Shown piece by piece: positions 26,943 to 35,261 of a DNA stretch of 64,000 bases. The position numbers and the translations under genes are program-made. Under the pieces are notes generated by a model that saw only the letters and a list, made by a program, of their open reading frames with translations, was not told the origin of the DNA and ran no database searches. The DNA is from DAIDKA01 sp036521075 (GTDB taxonomy: Bacteria; Pseudomonadota; Gammaproteobacteria; Steroidobacterales; Steroidobacteraceae): positions 15,887 to 79,886 of the forward strand of contig DATDIL010000022.1 in NCBI GenBank assembly GCA_036521075.1, written 5' to 3'. Numbering within the stretch: the stretch's first letter is position 1; every line of letters starts with the position of its first letter.

Positions 26943-27829
26943 CAGTCCCGCCCCGTGCGCAGCCGCAGGTACTGCAGCAGCGCCTGATCCAGCGGCTGGT
27001 CCGTCTGCAGCAGGTGATAGCCGATGCCGGCGCGGCGCGCCTCGCGTTGCAGGTCCGCCACATGCGCATCAATGCGTTCGCGGTAGCGACCGCGCACATA
27101 GTCCTCCGACACCTCAAGCTGTGCCCCGGTCTCCAGGTCGATGAGCATGGAGGAGCCATCCACCGTCGGCCGCAGCTCCTGCGGATCGAGCACCTGGAAC
27201 AGCACCACTTCATTGCCATGAATGCGCAGCGGCGTAACGGCCTTGACGATATCGGCGGGCGGTGCGTAGAAATCCGACATCACGACCACCATGCCGCGGC
27301 GACGCAGAAACGCCTGCAGATGGGTCAGGGGTGCGGCGTAGGAGGTGTTCGCCTGCGGCTGCGCCTGCATCAAAGATGCGAGCAAACGCTGTAGATGTCC
27401 CTGCCGCGAGGCTGGCGGCACGAAATCGCGCACCGTGTCGCCGAACACGACCAGCCCGGTCGCGTCGCGCTGGCGACGCGTCGCCAGGTAGGCGAGTGCC
27501 GCGGCGATGAAGCGCACGTAAGCCAGCTTTGAGACTGCATGCGAAGCGAAGCCCATGGAACTGCTGGCATCCACCAGCAGCATCAGCTGACTGTTCGTCT
27601 CGCCATCGAAGAGCTTGATGTAGGTCCGGTCCGAACGGGCGTAGACATTCCAGTCGACATGGCGCAGGTCATCACCCGGTGCGTAGGCGCGGTATTCGGC
27701 AAATTCCTGGCTGAAGCCGAAGTCAGCCGAACGATGCAACCCGGCCACGAATCCATCGACCACGGTCGCGGCCACCAGGTCCAACCCGGAAATCGCATTC
27801 AGTACGGCCGGATCCAGCAGGTTCTGCAC
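26942..27829 (-). CDS. DUF58 protein with vWA-like fold
   Basis: A 295-residue DUF58 protein. The hallmark block F-A-E-Y-R-x-Y-x-x-G-D-D-L-R-H-V-D-W-N-V-Y-A-R lies at about 42-64, followed by a MIDAS-like V-D-A-S-S-S-M at about 86-92. It is predicted to be cytoplasmic, since no helix is long enough to span the membrane. DUF58 proteins are encoded immediately after moxR in many bacteria and are thought to be the primary adaptor of that ATPase. The start is GTG 27829, nine bases after the moxR stop. Function is inferred from conserved context. Confidence 0.9.
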   Translation of the reverse strand: MQNLLDPAVLNAISGLDLVAATVVDGFVAGLHRSADFGFSQEFAEYRAYAPGDDLRHVDWNVYARSDRTYIKLFDGETNSQLMLLVDASSSMGFASHAVSKLAYVRFIAAALAYLATRRQRDATGLVVFGDTVRDFVPPASRQGHLQRLLASLMQAQPQANTSYAAPLTHLQAFLRRRGMVVVMSDFYAPPADIVKAVTPLRIHGNEVVLFQVLDPQELRPTVDGSSMLIDLETGAQLEVSEDYVRGRYRERIDAHVADLQREARRAGIGYHLLQTDQPLDQALLQYLRLRTGRD

Positions 27830-27838
27830 AGGATTCCG

Positions 27839-28858
27839 CTAGCCGCGCGACGTCTGCGCCAGCATCTGACGCAGGATCTCGTCGGCCTCGACACGATCAG
27901 ACTGCGCGTGAAAGTTCAGCAGGATGCGATGGCGCAGCACCGGCAGCACATACGCATCGACATCGTCGAAATCGACATGGTAGCGACCGCGGGCAAGGGC
28001 GCGTGCCTTGGCCGCCAGCACGATGAACTGCGCGGCGCGCACGCTCGCGCCGTAGTTCACGTAGCGCCGGATGATCTCCGGAGCTTCGGCGGACTTGAAA
28101 CGCGTCGCACGTACCAGGCGCACGACGTGCCGTGCGATCTCATCGCTGACGGGCACCATGCGGATGAGCTGCTGGAACTCCAGAAGCTCGGCCGCGGAGG
28201 TGACTGCGGCCACCTGCGCCGCCTGCGTACTGGTGGTCCGGGCGACCACCTGCAGTTCGTCCTCCAGCCCCAGATAGTCCAGCACCGTGTTGAACAGGAA
28301 TCGGTCCAGCTGCGCTTCGGGCAGCGGATAGGTTCCCTCAAGCTCGATTGGATTCTGGGTCGCCAGCACGAAGAACGGGGCCGGCAGCTGATGGAGGGTG
28401 CCACGCACGGTGCAGGAGTGTTCCTGCATGGCTTCCAGCAACGCCGATTGTGTTTTGGGTGGCGTGCGGTTGATCTCATCCGCCAGCACTACATTGCCAA
28501 ACAGCGGGCCAGGTGCGAATGTCCAGCGCCGCCGTCCCGTCGTTTGATCATCCTCGATGATGTCGGTACCGGTGATATCCGCCGGCATCAGATCCGGCGT
28601 GAATTGGATGCGACTGAACGCCAGGCCCAGGGTTTGCGCGATGGTGCGCACCATCAAGGTCTTGGCGGTGCCCGGCAGGCCGGTGATCAGACAGTGTCCG
28701 CCGACCAGCAACGCGGTCAGGATCTGATCCAGGACCTCCTCCTGGCCGACGATCACCTGGCCAACCTGGCCCAGGATCTCCCCACGTACCGCCTTGAACC
28801 GCTCCACGCGCGCTGCCAGCGCCGCGGCATCCAGGCTCGAAATGTCGGTTTGCGTCAT
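27839..28858 (-). CDS. MoxR family AAA+ ATPase
   Basis: A 339-residue AAA+ protein. Walker A is G-L-P-G-T-A-K-T at about 69-76, Walker B L-A-D-E-I-N-R-T-P-P-K at about 133-143, sensor 1 A-T-Q-N-P-I-E, and a conserved G-T-Y-P-L-P-E-A-Q-L-D-R-F pre-sensor block follows. The C-terminal lid is present. MoxR ATPases act as chaperones that remodel or insert metals or cofactors into vWA-containing partners, three of which are encoded in this operon. I chose the ATG at 28858 over an upstream extension because the family N-terminus begins nearby and an AAAGAGA lies 8-10 nt before it. It sits 17 bp downstream of the TPR peptidase gene, the longest gap in the operon. Confidence 0.95.
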   Translation of the reverse strand: MTQTDISSLDAAALAARVERFKAVRGEILGQVGQVIVGQEEVLDQILTALLVGGHCLITGLPGTAKTLMVRTIAQTLGLAFSRIQFTPDLMPADITGTDIIEDDQTTGRRRWTFAPGPLFGNVVLADEINRTPPKTQSALLEAMQEHSCTVRGTLHQLPAPFFVLATQNPIELEGTYPLPEAQLDRFLFNTVLDYLGLEDELQVVARTTSTQAAQVAAVTSAAELLEFQQLIRMVPVSDEIARHVVRLVRATRFKSAEAPEIIRRYVNYGASVRAAQFIVLAAKARALARGRYHVDFDDVDAYVLPVLRHRILLNFHAQSDRVEADEILRQMLAQTSRG

Positions 28859-28875
28859 GCGTATTCTCTTTGCGG

Positions 28876-31104
28876 TTATTGACCAGTAAGTTCCAGCAGC
28901 AGCTTTTGCGCAGGCCGGAAATCGGGAGCGGCTTCCAGTGCCGCCAGCACGGCGTTCATCGCACAATCGGCATCCCCTGCCGCGTGGCAGGCGCGTGCAA
29001 GATCGAAGTTGGCCTGCGCCTTGTCCAAGGGGTGCAGCGCCAGCACCGCGGCAAATTCGCGCCGCGCGCCACCGAAGTCGCGGCTATCCATCAGCAGGTC
29101 GCCCAGGTGACGGTGCGAGTCCGTATCGAAGAGCGGATCGATCAGATTGATCTTCTTGAGCGTCGCGATCGCGGCCGGCTTATCGCCCGCATCCTGCTGC
29201 AGTTTTGCCAGCTGTTCAAGGGAGGCGGGGTCACGCCCGCGGTGTTGGACGTAGCCCAGCAGCGCCTTGCTGGCGACTGCCGTGTTGCCCTGCGCCAGCG
29301 CCGCCTCGGCCAGCAGCTGGTAGGCATTGCCCGCATACACGTAATCCGGGTACAGCGCGATCACGGCCTCGGCATGCGCCAGCACTTCATCATAGTGCTT
29401 GGCGCGCGCGGCCATCACCAGCGCCTCCAGCTGGACGTGCCAGGCAGCAAAGCCCGCCACCAGTGCCGCGGTGTCCTGATACAGCCAGCCCTGGAACTGC
29501 GCATCGAAGGCGGCCGGCTCCATCCCCAGGACCGTCTTGATGGCCTGCGGAGTGCTGCGCGGAATTGCGAACTGTCGCACCAGGTCCAGCAGCTTCTGCT
29601 GGCCCCAGTGGTCCTGGATGTAGTCGCAGATGCGGCCCGCTTCAAAGTACGACACCAGCACCTGGCTCGCATACTGCGGATGAATGAAGCCGCGATCCAG
29701 ATCGGCAACCGGCAGCAGCTTGTGATCGCGCAATGCGACGATGATGTCCGGCGTTATGGAGTCGCCCCATTCAGGAGAGGCTTCGGTCTCCTCGTGCACC
29801 GCCAGCCCTTCCGTAAACCAGCGCGGCACCCGATGGTGGGTGGCCTTGAGGATAAACACATGACTCATCTCATGGCGCAGCGTACTGGCCCAGTGAAACT
29901 CGCCGGGTTTGCGCCCCGATGGGCTGTCCATGGCGACGACCTGACCGAAAGTCACGCCCAGCGCGCCCAGCCCCGGCATGCCCAGGGTGCGCACCGCAAA
30001 GTCCTCGTGATCCGGGTACACCTCGACCTGCACCGGGCCATCGAGCTTCATGTGGTACTTGGTCTGGTAGTCGCTGATGGCCTGCGTCAGGACATCGTGG
30101 AAGTATGGATACAGCAGCTCCGATTCCTTGCGACTCAATTTCAGGATGGTGGTGGCATCGGTGAAGGTCGCAAAGTCCTTGAGCGTGTCCAGCAAACGCA
30201 GGCTGTTGACCGTCGCATCGTTGCGGTAGCCGTTCTGGTAGCACTGCGTCAACTGCTGGCGGGCTTCGTCAGCCTGCCCCAGACGCATCAGGTTGATGCC
30301 CAGCTGGGAGCGCGCCGACCACAGCTTCGGTGACAGGTCCAGCGCCTTGCGATACAGGGCGACCCCGTCCTCGTAACGGCGGTTGAGTATCAGCTGCTCC
30401 GCGGCGATGGCGTAGCCGTGCCCATAGACAGGGTTGATGGCGTGCAGGCGGGCCCACCACTCATCGGGCGAACGGTCGGCGAGGATTTCGATGACCGCAT
30501 GTATGGCCATGGCATCCAGCGACTGTGGATCCTCAGCAAGCGCCGCGTCCGCCTCTTTGGTCGCAAGCTCCGCATGATTGTCCTCCAGGGCAAGACTGGC
30601 GAGCAGCTCGTGGGCCGCGGCCAGCTTCGGATCCGCCGCCAGTGCCTTGCCGGCCCAGCTCACCGCCTGGTCGTCGAAGCCATCCGCGCTGACGCGGGCC
30701 AGACCCAGCATCGCCTGCGCGTCCTTGGGATCACGCTGCAATGCTTCGTTGAACAGGCCCGCCGCATCGACATTATTGAAGCGCTCATGCAGCAGTTCAC
30801 CCCAGCGGGTGCGGTACAGGGCGTTGCCGCCATCCTGGGCGACGGCCGCGCGAAACTCGGTGTTGGCAGTGTCGTAATCCTGAAGCCCCCACGCGCCCTC
30901 CGCCCGCAGATACGCCGCGGCGCTGCGGGTGAGTCCCAGGAAGCACTTCTGCGCCGCCGACTCCTGGCCATGCAGGCGCTGCTGCAGACACTGACGCACC
31001 TCGGCCGGGGGCGCGGCGGCCCGGGCGCTGGAGGCGGCCGCGAGCGCCACGCCGACCACGACCATGGCGCGCAGCGCGCTACGCGCACGAGAGCCGGGAC
31101 TCAC
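28876..31104 (-). CDS. Exported TPR protein with gluzincin metallopeptidase domain
   Basis: A 742-residue protein with an N-terminal signal peptide (about 1-29). TPR-like repeats fill roughly 60-300, then a peptidase MA-like zinc domain, then a second set of TPR repeats at 560-730. The zinc motif is H411-E-M-S-H415 with a downstream E432 in a T-E-G-L-A block, the third ligand expected for gluzincins, so the active site looks complete. The domain usually processes cell-envelope proteins or is a peptidase of unknown substrate. The GTG start overlaps the stop of the caspase-like gene by 4 nt, giving tight coupling. Two secreted peptidase-fold proteins encoded side by side inside a MoxR operon are noteworthy. 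Confidence 0.85.
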   Translation of the reverse strand: MSPGSRARSALRAMVVVGVALAAASSARAAAPPAEVRQCLQQRLHGQESAAQKCFLGLTRSAAAYLRAEGAWGLQDYDTANTEFRAAVAQDGGNALYRTRWGELLHERFNNVDAAGLFNEALQRDPKDAQAMLGLARVSADGFDDQAVSWAGKALAADPKLAAAHELLASLALEDNHAELATKEADAALAEDPQSLDAMAIHAVIEILADRSPDEWWARLHAINPVYGHGYAIAAEQLILNRRYEDGVALYRKALDLSPKLWSARSQLGINLMRLGQADEARQQLTQCYQNGYRNDATVNSLRLLDTLKDFATFTDATTILKLSRKESELLYPYFHDVLTQAISDYQTKYHMKLDGPVQVEVYPDHEDFAVRTLGMPGLGALGVTFGQVVAMDSPSGRKPGEFHWASTLRHEMSHVFILKATHHRVPRWFTEGLAVHEETEASPEWGDSITPDIIVALRDHKLLPVADLDRGFIHPQYASQVLVSYFEAGRICDYIQDHWGQQKLLDLVRQFAIPRSTPQAIKTVLGMEPAAFDAQFQGWLYQDTAALVAGFAAWHVQLEALVMAARAKHYDEVLAHAEAVIALYPDYVYAGNAYQLLAEAALAQGNTAVASKALLGYVQHRGRDPASLEQLAKLQQDAGDKPAAIATLKKINLIDPLFDTDSHRHLGDLLMDSRDFGGARREFAAVLALHPLDKAQANFDLARACHAAGDADCAMNAVLAALEAAPDFRPAQKLLLELTGQ

Positions 31105-32036
31105 TTGTCCAGCTCCTGCTGCACCTTCGCCAGCGCGACCAGCGCCTGAGTCAAGAGCCTGCGGTACTCCTCCGGCGACATCGCGGCGCGCTGGTACTTG
31201 AGCAGGTCGACCTTCTGCTCCAGCTGCTCCTTTTGCTTCAGCAGTGCGAGCTTCGCCGGATCGGTCGCGACCTGCGAGCTGGCACCTAAACGCACCAGGG
31301 CGAAGGCGGCCAGCATGCGACCCGCATCGCCATCGGCCGCCGCGTCACGTACCGGCGCGGACTTGCCGCCTTCTTCAAACACGGCATGTTCGGTGGCCAG
31401 GCGTTTTTCCGTTGCGTAGAATGCGGCGGTCTTGCGCGTGGCGTACTGGAAGGCCTCCAGGCCGGTGATGATCTGATTTTTGTCCGTGTCGGCCCCCGGG
31501 TCCTGCAGCGCTTCGACCCAGTAGCGCGCAAACACGGTGGCATTCTTCTCGGTGCCCGACTTGGTCGCAGCGATCACGACCCGATCGTGACGCTGCAACG
31601 CCTTGACCGAACCACCGCTCGCGCTGGTGGTGTTGATGATCAGCTGGCGCGTGGCGGCAATGCGGTCGCACCAGGCCGCGAGCTGCTCGGCCGAAACATC
31701 CGGACCCGGCAGATTGAATTTGTACTGCGCGCCATCAAAGGATCCGTGCCCCACGAGCGTGACGACCAGCACATCATCCGCGTGGGCCTGCCCTGCGATA
31801 TCGACCAAGGCCTGCTGCAGGTGCTCGCGGGTGGCCTGCGGACCGGACAGCGTGACCACGTGCGCCGTGGCACCCCCGGCCCGGGTGATGCGATCCAGGT
31901 CCGCCGTTTGCGCCACGAAATGCTGCTCGTAGTCCGGCTCACCGCCAAGGCCGGCCACATTCACGTAGTAGACATCGGCGTGCGCAAGCGCAGCGCCGAG
32001 CAGCGTAGCGAACGCGAGGCAACGTGCGAGCCTCAT
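31101..32036 (-). CDS. Secreted caspase/legumain-fold protein lacking the Cys nucleophile
   Basis: A 311-residue protein with a cleavable signal peptide (1-20, A-H-A|D). The core resembles C13/C14 peptidases: strand V-V-T-L-V followed by G96-H97-G-S, then L-I-I-N-T-T-S138-A-S-G-G where caspase-like enzymes have D-x-C-x-S-G, then a V-V-I-A-A-T-K-S-G block. The catalytic histidine is kept but the nucleophile position is serine. Residues 183-194 fit an EF-hand loop (D183, D185, N187, I190, E194). A C-terminal coiled coil spans about 262-310. The start at 32036 overlaps the upstream stop by 4 nt (ATGA); earlier ATGs would lack a signal peptide. It may be a pseudo-protease, a Ser-dependent variant or a binding module; activity is unknown. 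Confidence 0.75.
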   Translation of the reverse strand: MRLARCLAFATLLGAALAHADVYYVNVAGLGGEPDYEQHFVAQTADLDRITRAGGATAHVVTLSGPQATREHLQQALVDIAGQAHADDVLVVTLVGHGSFDGAQYKFNLPGPDVSAEQLAAWCDRIAATRQLIINTTSASGGSVKALQRHDRVVIAATKSGTEKNATVFARYWVEALQDPGADTDKNQIITGLEAFQYATRKTAAFYATEKRLATEHAVFEEGGKSAPVRDAAADGDAGRMLAAFALVRLGASSQVATDPAKLALLKQKEQLEQKVDLLKYQRAAMSPEEYRRLLTQALVALAKVQQELDK

Positions 32037-34294
32037 ACCACACCCCAGCGGCGGCGCAGCAGCCATTCGGCCATGCGCAGCGCGAGCAGCAGGAGGAACA
32101 CGACGGGCATGTTCCACAGGTCCTGGAACCTCTGGACCGAGACTCCGGCATTCGAAAACGGTATGGCGCGAGCCAACCCATTCAGGTCATCCGGTGACCA
32201 ATACCGCCCGCCCGTTTCCGCGGCCAGCGATTTCAGCAAGGCGACGTTCTGGCCGGTGTGGAAATTCTCCGCGACGCCGTCCTGGCGCTGGAAGGCGATG
32301 GTGTCGCGACCGGCGCTGAGCACACCCTGATTTGCCGCGATGTCAGCCACGTACAAACCGACGGCCGGCGCGGTCCAGTCAGCCTGGTACCGACCCGGAA
32401 TCCCTGGTACGGCCCGCAGCGACACATCCGCCTGCAGGCGATCCGGTCCGATCAGATGGGCATTGACGATGGCGTCGGCGGCCGGCAGGTAGTTGCGATC
32501 GCGCACATCGGCCTGCAATTGCACCTGCCCGTCATCCTGCAGAATGCCGGCCGACACCTGCGCACTGAGCTGACCACGCGTGTCCGACACCAACCAGTGC
32601 AGCAGCTGGTGCCAGAACACGGAGTGCGTCGGATCGCCCAGCGGCAGGCTCATCTGCCAGCGCCAGGTGCCCCCGGTGGCCAGCACCGCGGTGCGGCCGC
32701 GTCCATAGTTTTCGGTAACCAGCAAAGGCATCGTCTTCCCACCCGCATGCATCTGCGCCAGCTCCGAGGCGCCCGGTTTCGCCCTGCCCGGGTCCTGGAA
32801 GTCCATCAGGTAGGGCAGCTTGGTCCACAATGCGAGATTCGCCTCGCGATCATCGACCAGGCGCGTGATCGGGCTGTCGGCGCCCACGCCGGTCAAACTC
32901 ACCGTCGCCGGTTCCCGATGAAACGTGCCGCTCGTCATCGGCAGCGTCACGGGTAACAGATCATTCAGTTGCGAGCCGCCCCAGACCCCATCGGCCAGCG
33001 ACTGGCGCCCGCCGAGCAGCAGCAGTCCCCCGCCACGCCGATCAACGAATTCGCGCATCAGGGTCTGTTGCGCGGCGGTGAAATACCCGGCATCCACCGA
33101 ACCGATGATCAATCCATCATACGCAAAAAGGTCCTCAGGTTTGGTCGGGAATCCTTGCGCCAGTTCCAGCGAGTCCTTGACCCCCTGGCGGTAGATCTTG
33201 TTCTCGGTCGTGCGCAGCATGGAGACCAGCTGCACTGCCGTATCGTCCTCTTCGGCCCGCCGGATGAATTTGTATTCCCAGCGCGGCTCACCTTCCACAT
33301 ACAGAATACGCCGCGGCCCCGCCTCGACATTGACCAGCCGGCTCAGTTCATTGTTGCGCGTGTTGACTTCACCCGGCAGCGTCGTCACCTGGAAGCGCAG
33401 CAGCCGCGGTCCTGCATCGGGCAGGTCAAAGGTCAGATCGGTGCGCACCGTTGCGCCATCGGCACCCAGCACCAGCTCCCGGGTGGCCAGTAACTTCTCC
33501 GCATCCCTGACGGTCACGCTGACATGACGCCTGGCGAAACCGGACTGCACGACCTCGACGACGGCCGTGACCCGCGAATGCGCCAGCGCCCGAGTGGTCA
33601 GCGCGGCGCTTTCAATTTCGACGTCCTGCGCAACCTGCGTCGACCCGAAACCAACGGTGTGCACGGGGATACGGCGTTGGCGCAGGACTTCGATGGTGCT
33701 GCGGTCGATGCGCCCACTGTTGTCACCACCATCTGACAGCAGCACCACGGCGCCGACCGGCACACTGGCCGTGTCACTGGCAAATTGATTCAACACCGCA
33801 TTGATGTGCGTCGCGGGGCCATTGGCGGTCAGCGCCGGCGCAGGTCCCGCCAGGCGCACCAGGCCCGCATCAAAGCGGTACAGGCGGGTCTGAAAGGTAC
33901 GCCCCAGCTGCGCCAGCCAGCTGCCCTGCAACGCCCGGGAGGCCTGCTGCATGCGGGTGGACCCGTGCTCGAGGATGCCCATGCTGCGCGAGTCATCGAC
34001 CAGCACCGCGATGACATTGGCCTGGGGCACCAGCTGGCTGATGGCAACTGCCGGGCGCCACAGCAGCAGCATGACCAGTGACGCCATGGTCCATTGCACG
34101 AGCCAGATCAACGGCACCCGCCAGCGCCCCGTCAGTTGGGTATTCGCGGCACGCCGGCCGCGCAGCGCCCAGGCCAGCAGCACTCCCACGCCGATGATCC
34201 CCAACACCAGCAGCCAGCGCGGCCAGGCGCTGCGCAGCAGCAGGTGTCCGTGCAGGAACACGCTCGGCGGATATTTGAACAGCCATTCAAACAT
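32033..34294 (-). CDS. Membrane protein with vWA and glutamine-amidotransferase-like domains
   Basis: A 753-residue protein. Two N-terminal helices (about 22-42 and 56-76) precede a vWA-like domain with MIDAS D-D-S-R-S at about 100. Beta-sandwich strands follow, then a class I glutamine-amidotransferase-like domain (about 330-560) containing the V-E-G-E-P-R-W-E-Y block and a G-L-I-I-G-S-V-D strand. A further Ig-like region leads to a C-terminal helix (about 725-742). The GATase-like domain lacks an obvious G-x-C-x-G nucleophile elbow, so it is probably a binding fold. It lies 5 bp after the DUF4159 stop and overlaps the caspase-like gene by 4 nt. It is likely an inner-membrane partner of the MoxR ATPase, with most of its mass in the periplasm. 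Confidence 0.8.
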   Translation of the reverse strand: MFEWLFKYPPSVFLHGHLLLRSAWPRWLLVLGIIGVGVLLAWALRGRRAANTQLTGRWRVPLIWLVQWTMASLVMLLLWRPAVAISQLVPQANVIAVLVDDSRSMGILEHGSTRMQQASRALQGSWLAQLGRTFQTRLYRFDAGLVRLAGPAPALTANGPATHINAVLNQFASDTASVPVGAVVLLSDGGDNSGRIDRSTIEVLRQRRIPVHTVGFGSTQVAQDVEIESAALTTRALAHSRVTAVVEVVQSGFARRHVSVTVRDAEKLLATRELVLGADGATVRTDLTFDLPDAGPRLLRFQVTTLPGEVNTRNNELSRLVNVEAGPRRILYVEGEPRWEYKFIRRAEEDDTAVQLVSMLRTTENKIYRQGVKDSLELAQGFPTKPEDLFAYDGLIIGSVDAGYFTAAQQTLMREFVDRRGGGLLLLGGRQSLADGVWGGSQLNDLLPVTLPMTSGTFHREPATVSLTGVGADSPITRLVDDREANLALWTKLPYLMDFQDPGRAKPGASELAQMHAGGKTMPLLVTENYGRGRTAVLATGGTWRWQMSLPLGDPTHSVFWHQLLHWLVSDTRGQLSAQVSAGILQDDGQVQLQADVRDRNYLPAADAIVNAHLIGPDRLQADVSLRAVPGIPGRYQADWTAPAVGLYVADIAANQGVLSAGRDTIAFQRQDGVAENFHTGQNVALLKSLAAETGGRYWSPDDLNGLARAIPFSNAGVSVQRFQDLWNMPVVFLLLLALRMAEWLLRRRWGVV

Positions 34295-34299
34295 CTACG

Positions 34300-35109
34300 T
34301 CAATGCGTCATGCCATAGACGATGTAGTTGATGCCGATGCGAAACGCCATGGAGGAGAAGGCTTCCGGATACTCGGCGATGTCAGCCCACTCCCAGGCAT
34401 CGCCCAGGTGCATGTTGTGGCAGATCACGACCATGATCCGGCCCTTGTCATCGCGGATGGCGCGCCACTTGGGCACGTAGCCATCCTTTTCATATGTGCG
34501 GCCCGTGTTCACATACTGCTCACCGGGAATCTGCATGCGGTCGGACAGGTCGTACAACACATGGAAGATTTCATCGCCGTCGGCGAGGTCCTCCACCGGG
34601 CGATCCGGCAGCACCTGGCGCATGCCGGCCATGAATCGTTCCCAGTCGTCGGTGCCGTGGAAGTCATCCACCATCAGAAAACCGCCCTTCAACAGGTACT
34701 CGCGCAGGCGTTTGGCTTCCGCATCCGTGAAGGTCCAGTTGGCCACTTGTACGGCGTACACCCAGGGGTAGTTGAAGATATCATCGCTGTCGAGATCGAC
34801 CACCTGCTCGTAAGAGCGCATCTGAATGCGGGTGAGTCGCTTCAGGGCTTCGAGAAATTGCCGATCGGCCTTCGGGTAATCGCGCGACCAGCCGGAGAAA
34901 CTGTAGCCATAGCCGAAGCCACGGCCACCGCCGCCGCCGTAGTCGTTGGCGGAGGTGTAGCGCAGGCGCGACCAATAAAATTCCGCCTTCTCACCGGCAT
35001 CGTCACCGCTTTGCAGCTGCTGCTGTGAACGCGCGTGAGCCACCCATAGGCATCCACACAACACTGTTGTGACGAGCACAATTGGCCGCCATGAGTCTCG
35101 AATCCGCAT
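34300..35109 (-). CDS. DUF4159 protein, first gene of the MoxR operon
   Basis: A 269-residue protein with an N-terminal hydrophobic segment (about 9-27), probably a signal peptide or anchor. It has the DUF4159 features: E-F-x-W-S-R-L-R-Y near residue 44, Y-P-K-A-D-R-Q-F around 78-85, a P-W-V-Y-A-V-Q-V strand, the K-G-G-F-L-M-V-D-D-F-H-G-T block, and a terminal N-M-H-L-G-D-A-W-E-W-A segment. The fold is related to glutamine-amidotransferase-like domains and often accompanies BatA-type proteins, sometimes fused to them. A Gly-rich loop (G-G-G-G-G-R-G-F-G-Y-G-Y) sits after the first strand. ATG 35109 is preceded by a weak GAGGG. No function has been established. The 152 bp upstream separate it from the divergent multicopper oxidase gene. 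Confidence 0.8.
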   Translation of the reverse strand: MRIRDSWRPIVLVTTVLCGCLWVAHARSQQQLQSGDDAGEKAEFYWSRLRYTSANDYGGGGGRGFGYGYSFSGWSRDYPKADRQFLEALKRLTRIQMRSYEQVVDLDSDDIFNYPWVYAVQVANWTFTDAEAKRLREYLLKGGFLMVDDFHGTDDWERFMAGMRQVLPDRPVEDLADGDEIFHVLYDLSDRMQIPGEQYVNTGRTYEKDGYVPKWRAIRDDKGRIMVVICHNMHLGDAWEWADIAEYPEAFSSMAFRIGINYIVYGMTH

Positions 35110-35193
35110 GATCGCCGCCCTCGCTATGAGCCTGCGCCACCAGTGTAGCGACTTGCCCCGTGTAGCGGTGCGCTTCGACTGCGCCCATCGGTC

Positions 35194-35226
35194 ACAAGCC
35201 GCTTGTCGCCGGGGTCATGACATGAC
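35194..35226. promoter_or_regulatory. Two 13-bp dyads in a divergent promoter region
   Basis: ACAAGC-C-GCTTGT (35194-35206) and GTCATG-A-CATGAC (35214-35226) are perfect 6-bp inverted repeats around a single base. Their centres are 20 bp apart, about two helical turns. They lie between the divergent MoxR operon and the multicopper oxidase gene and could be operator half-sites. The two sequences differ, so they need not bind the same protein. Confidence 0.3.
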
Positions 35227-35261
35227 ACCATTTTTGACCTGACAACTGCCTTAGCCCCCAC

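Noticed and set aside
25008..30333. Long plus-strand frames (25008-26987, 27539-28882, 28870-30333) opposite the MoxR operon
   Set aside because: Composition is His/Gln/Arg-rich without conserved motifs, while the minus strand encodes recognised families with coupled starts.
21418..35109. The MoxR operon as a phage-defence or conflict system
   Set aside because: MoxR-vWA-caspase combinations occur in conflict systems, but this locus has no toxin or nuclease effector, no mobile flanks, and its DUF58/BatA/DUF4175 content fits an envelope operon better.
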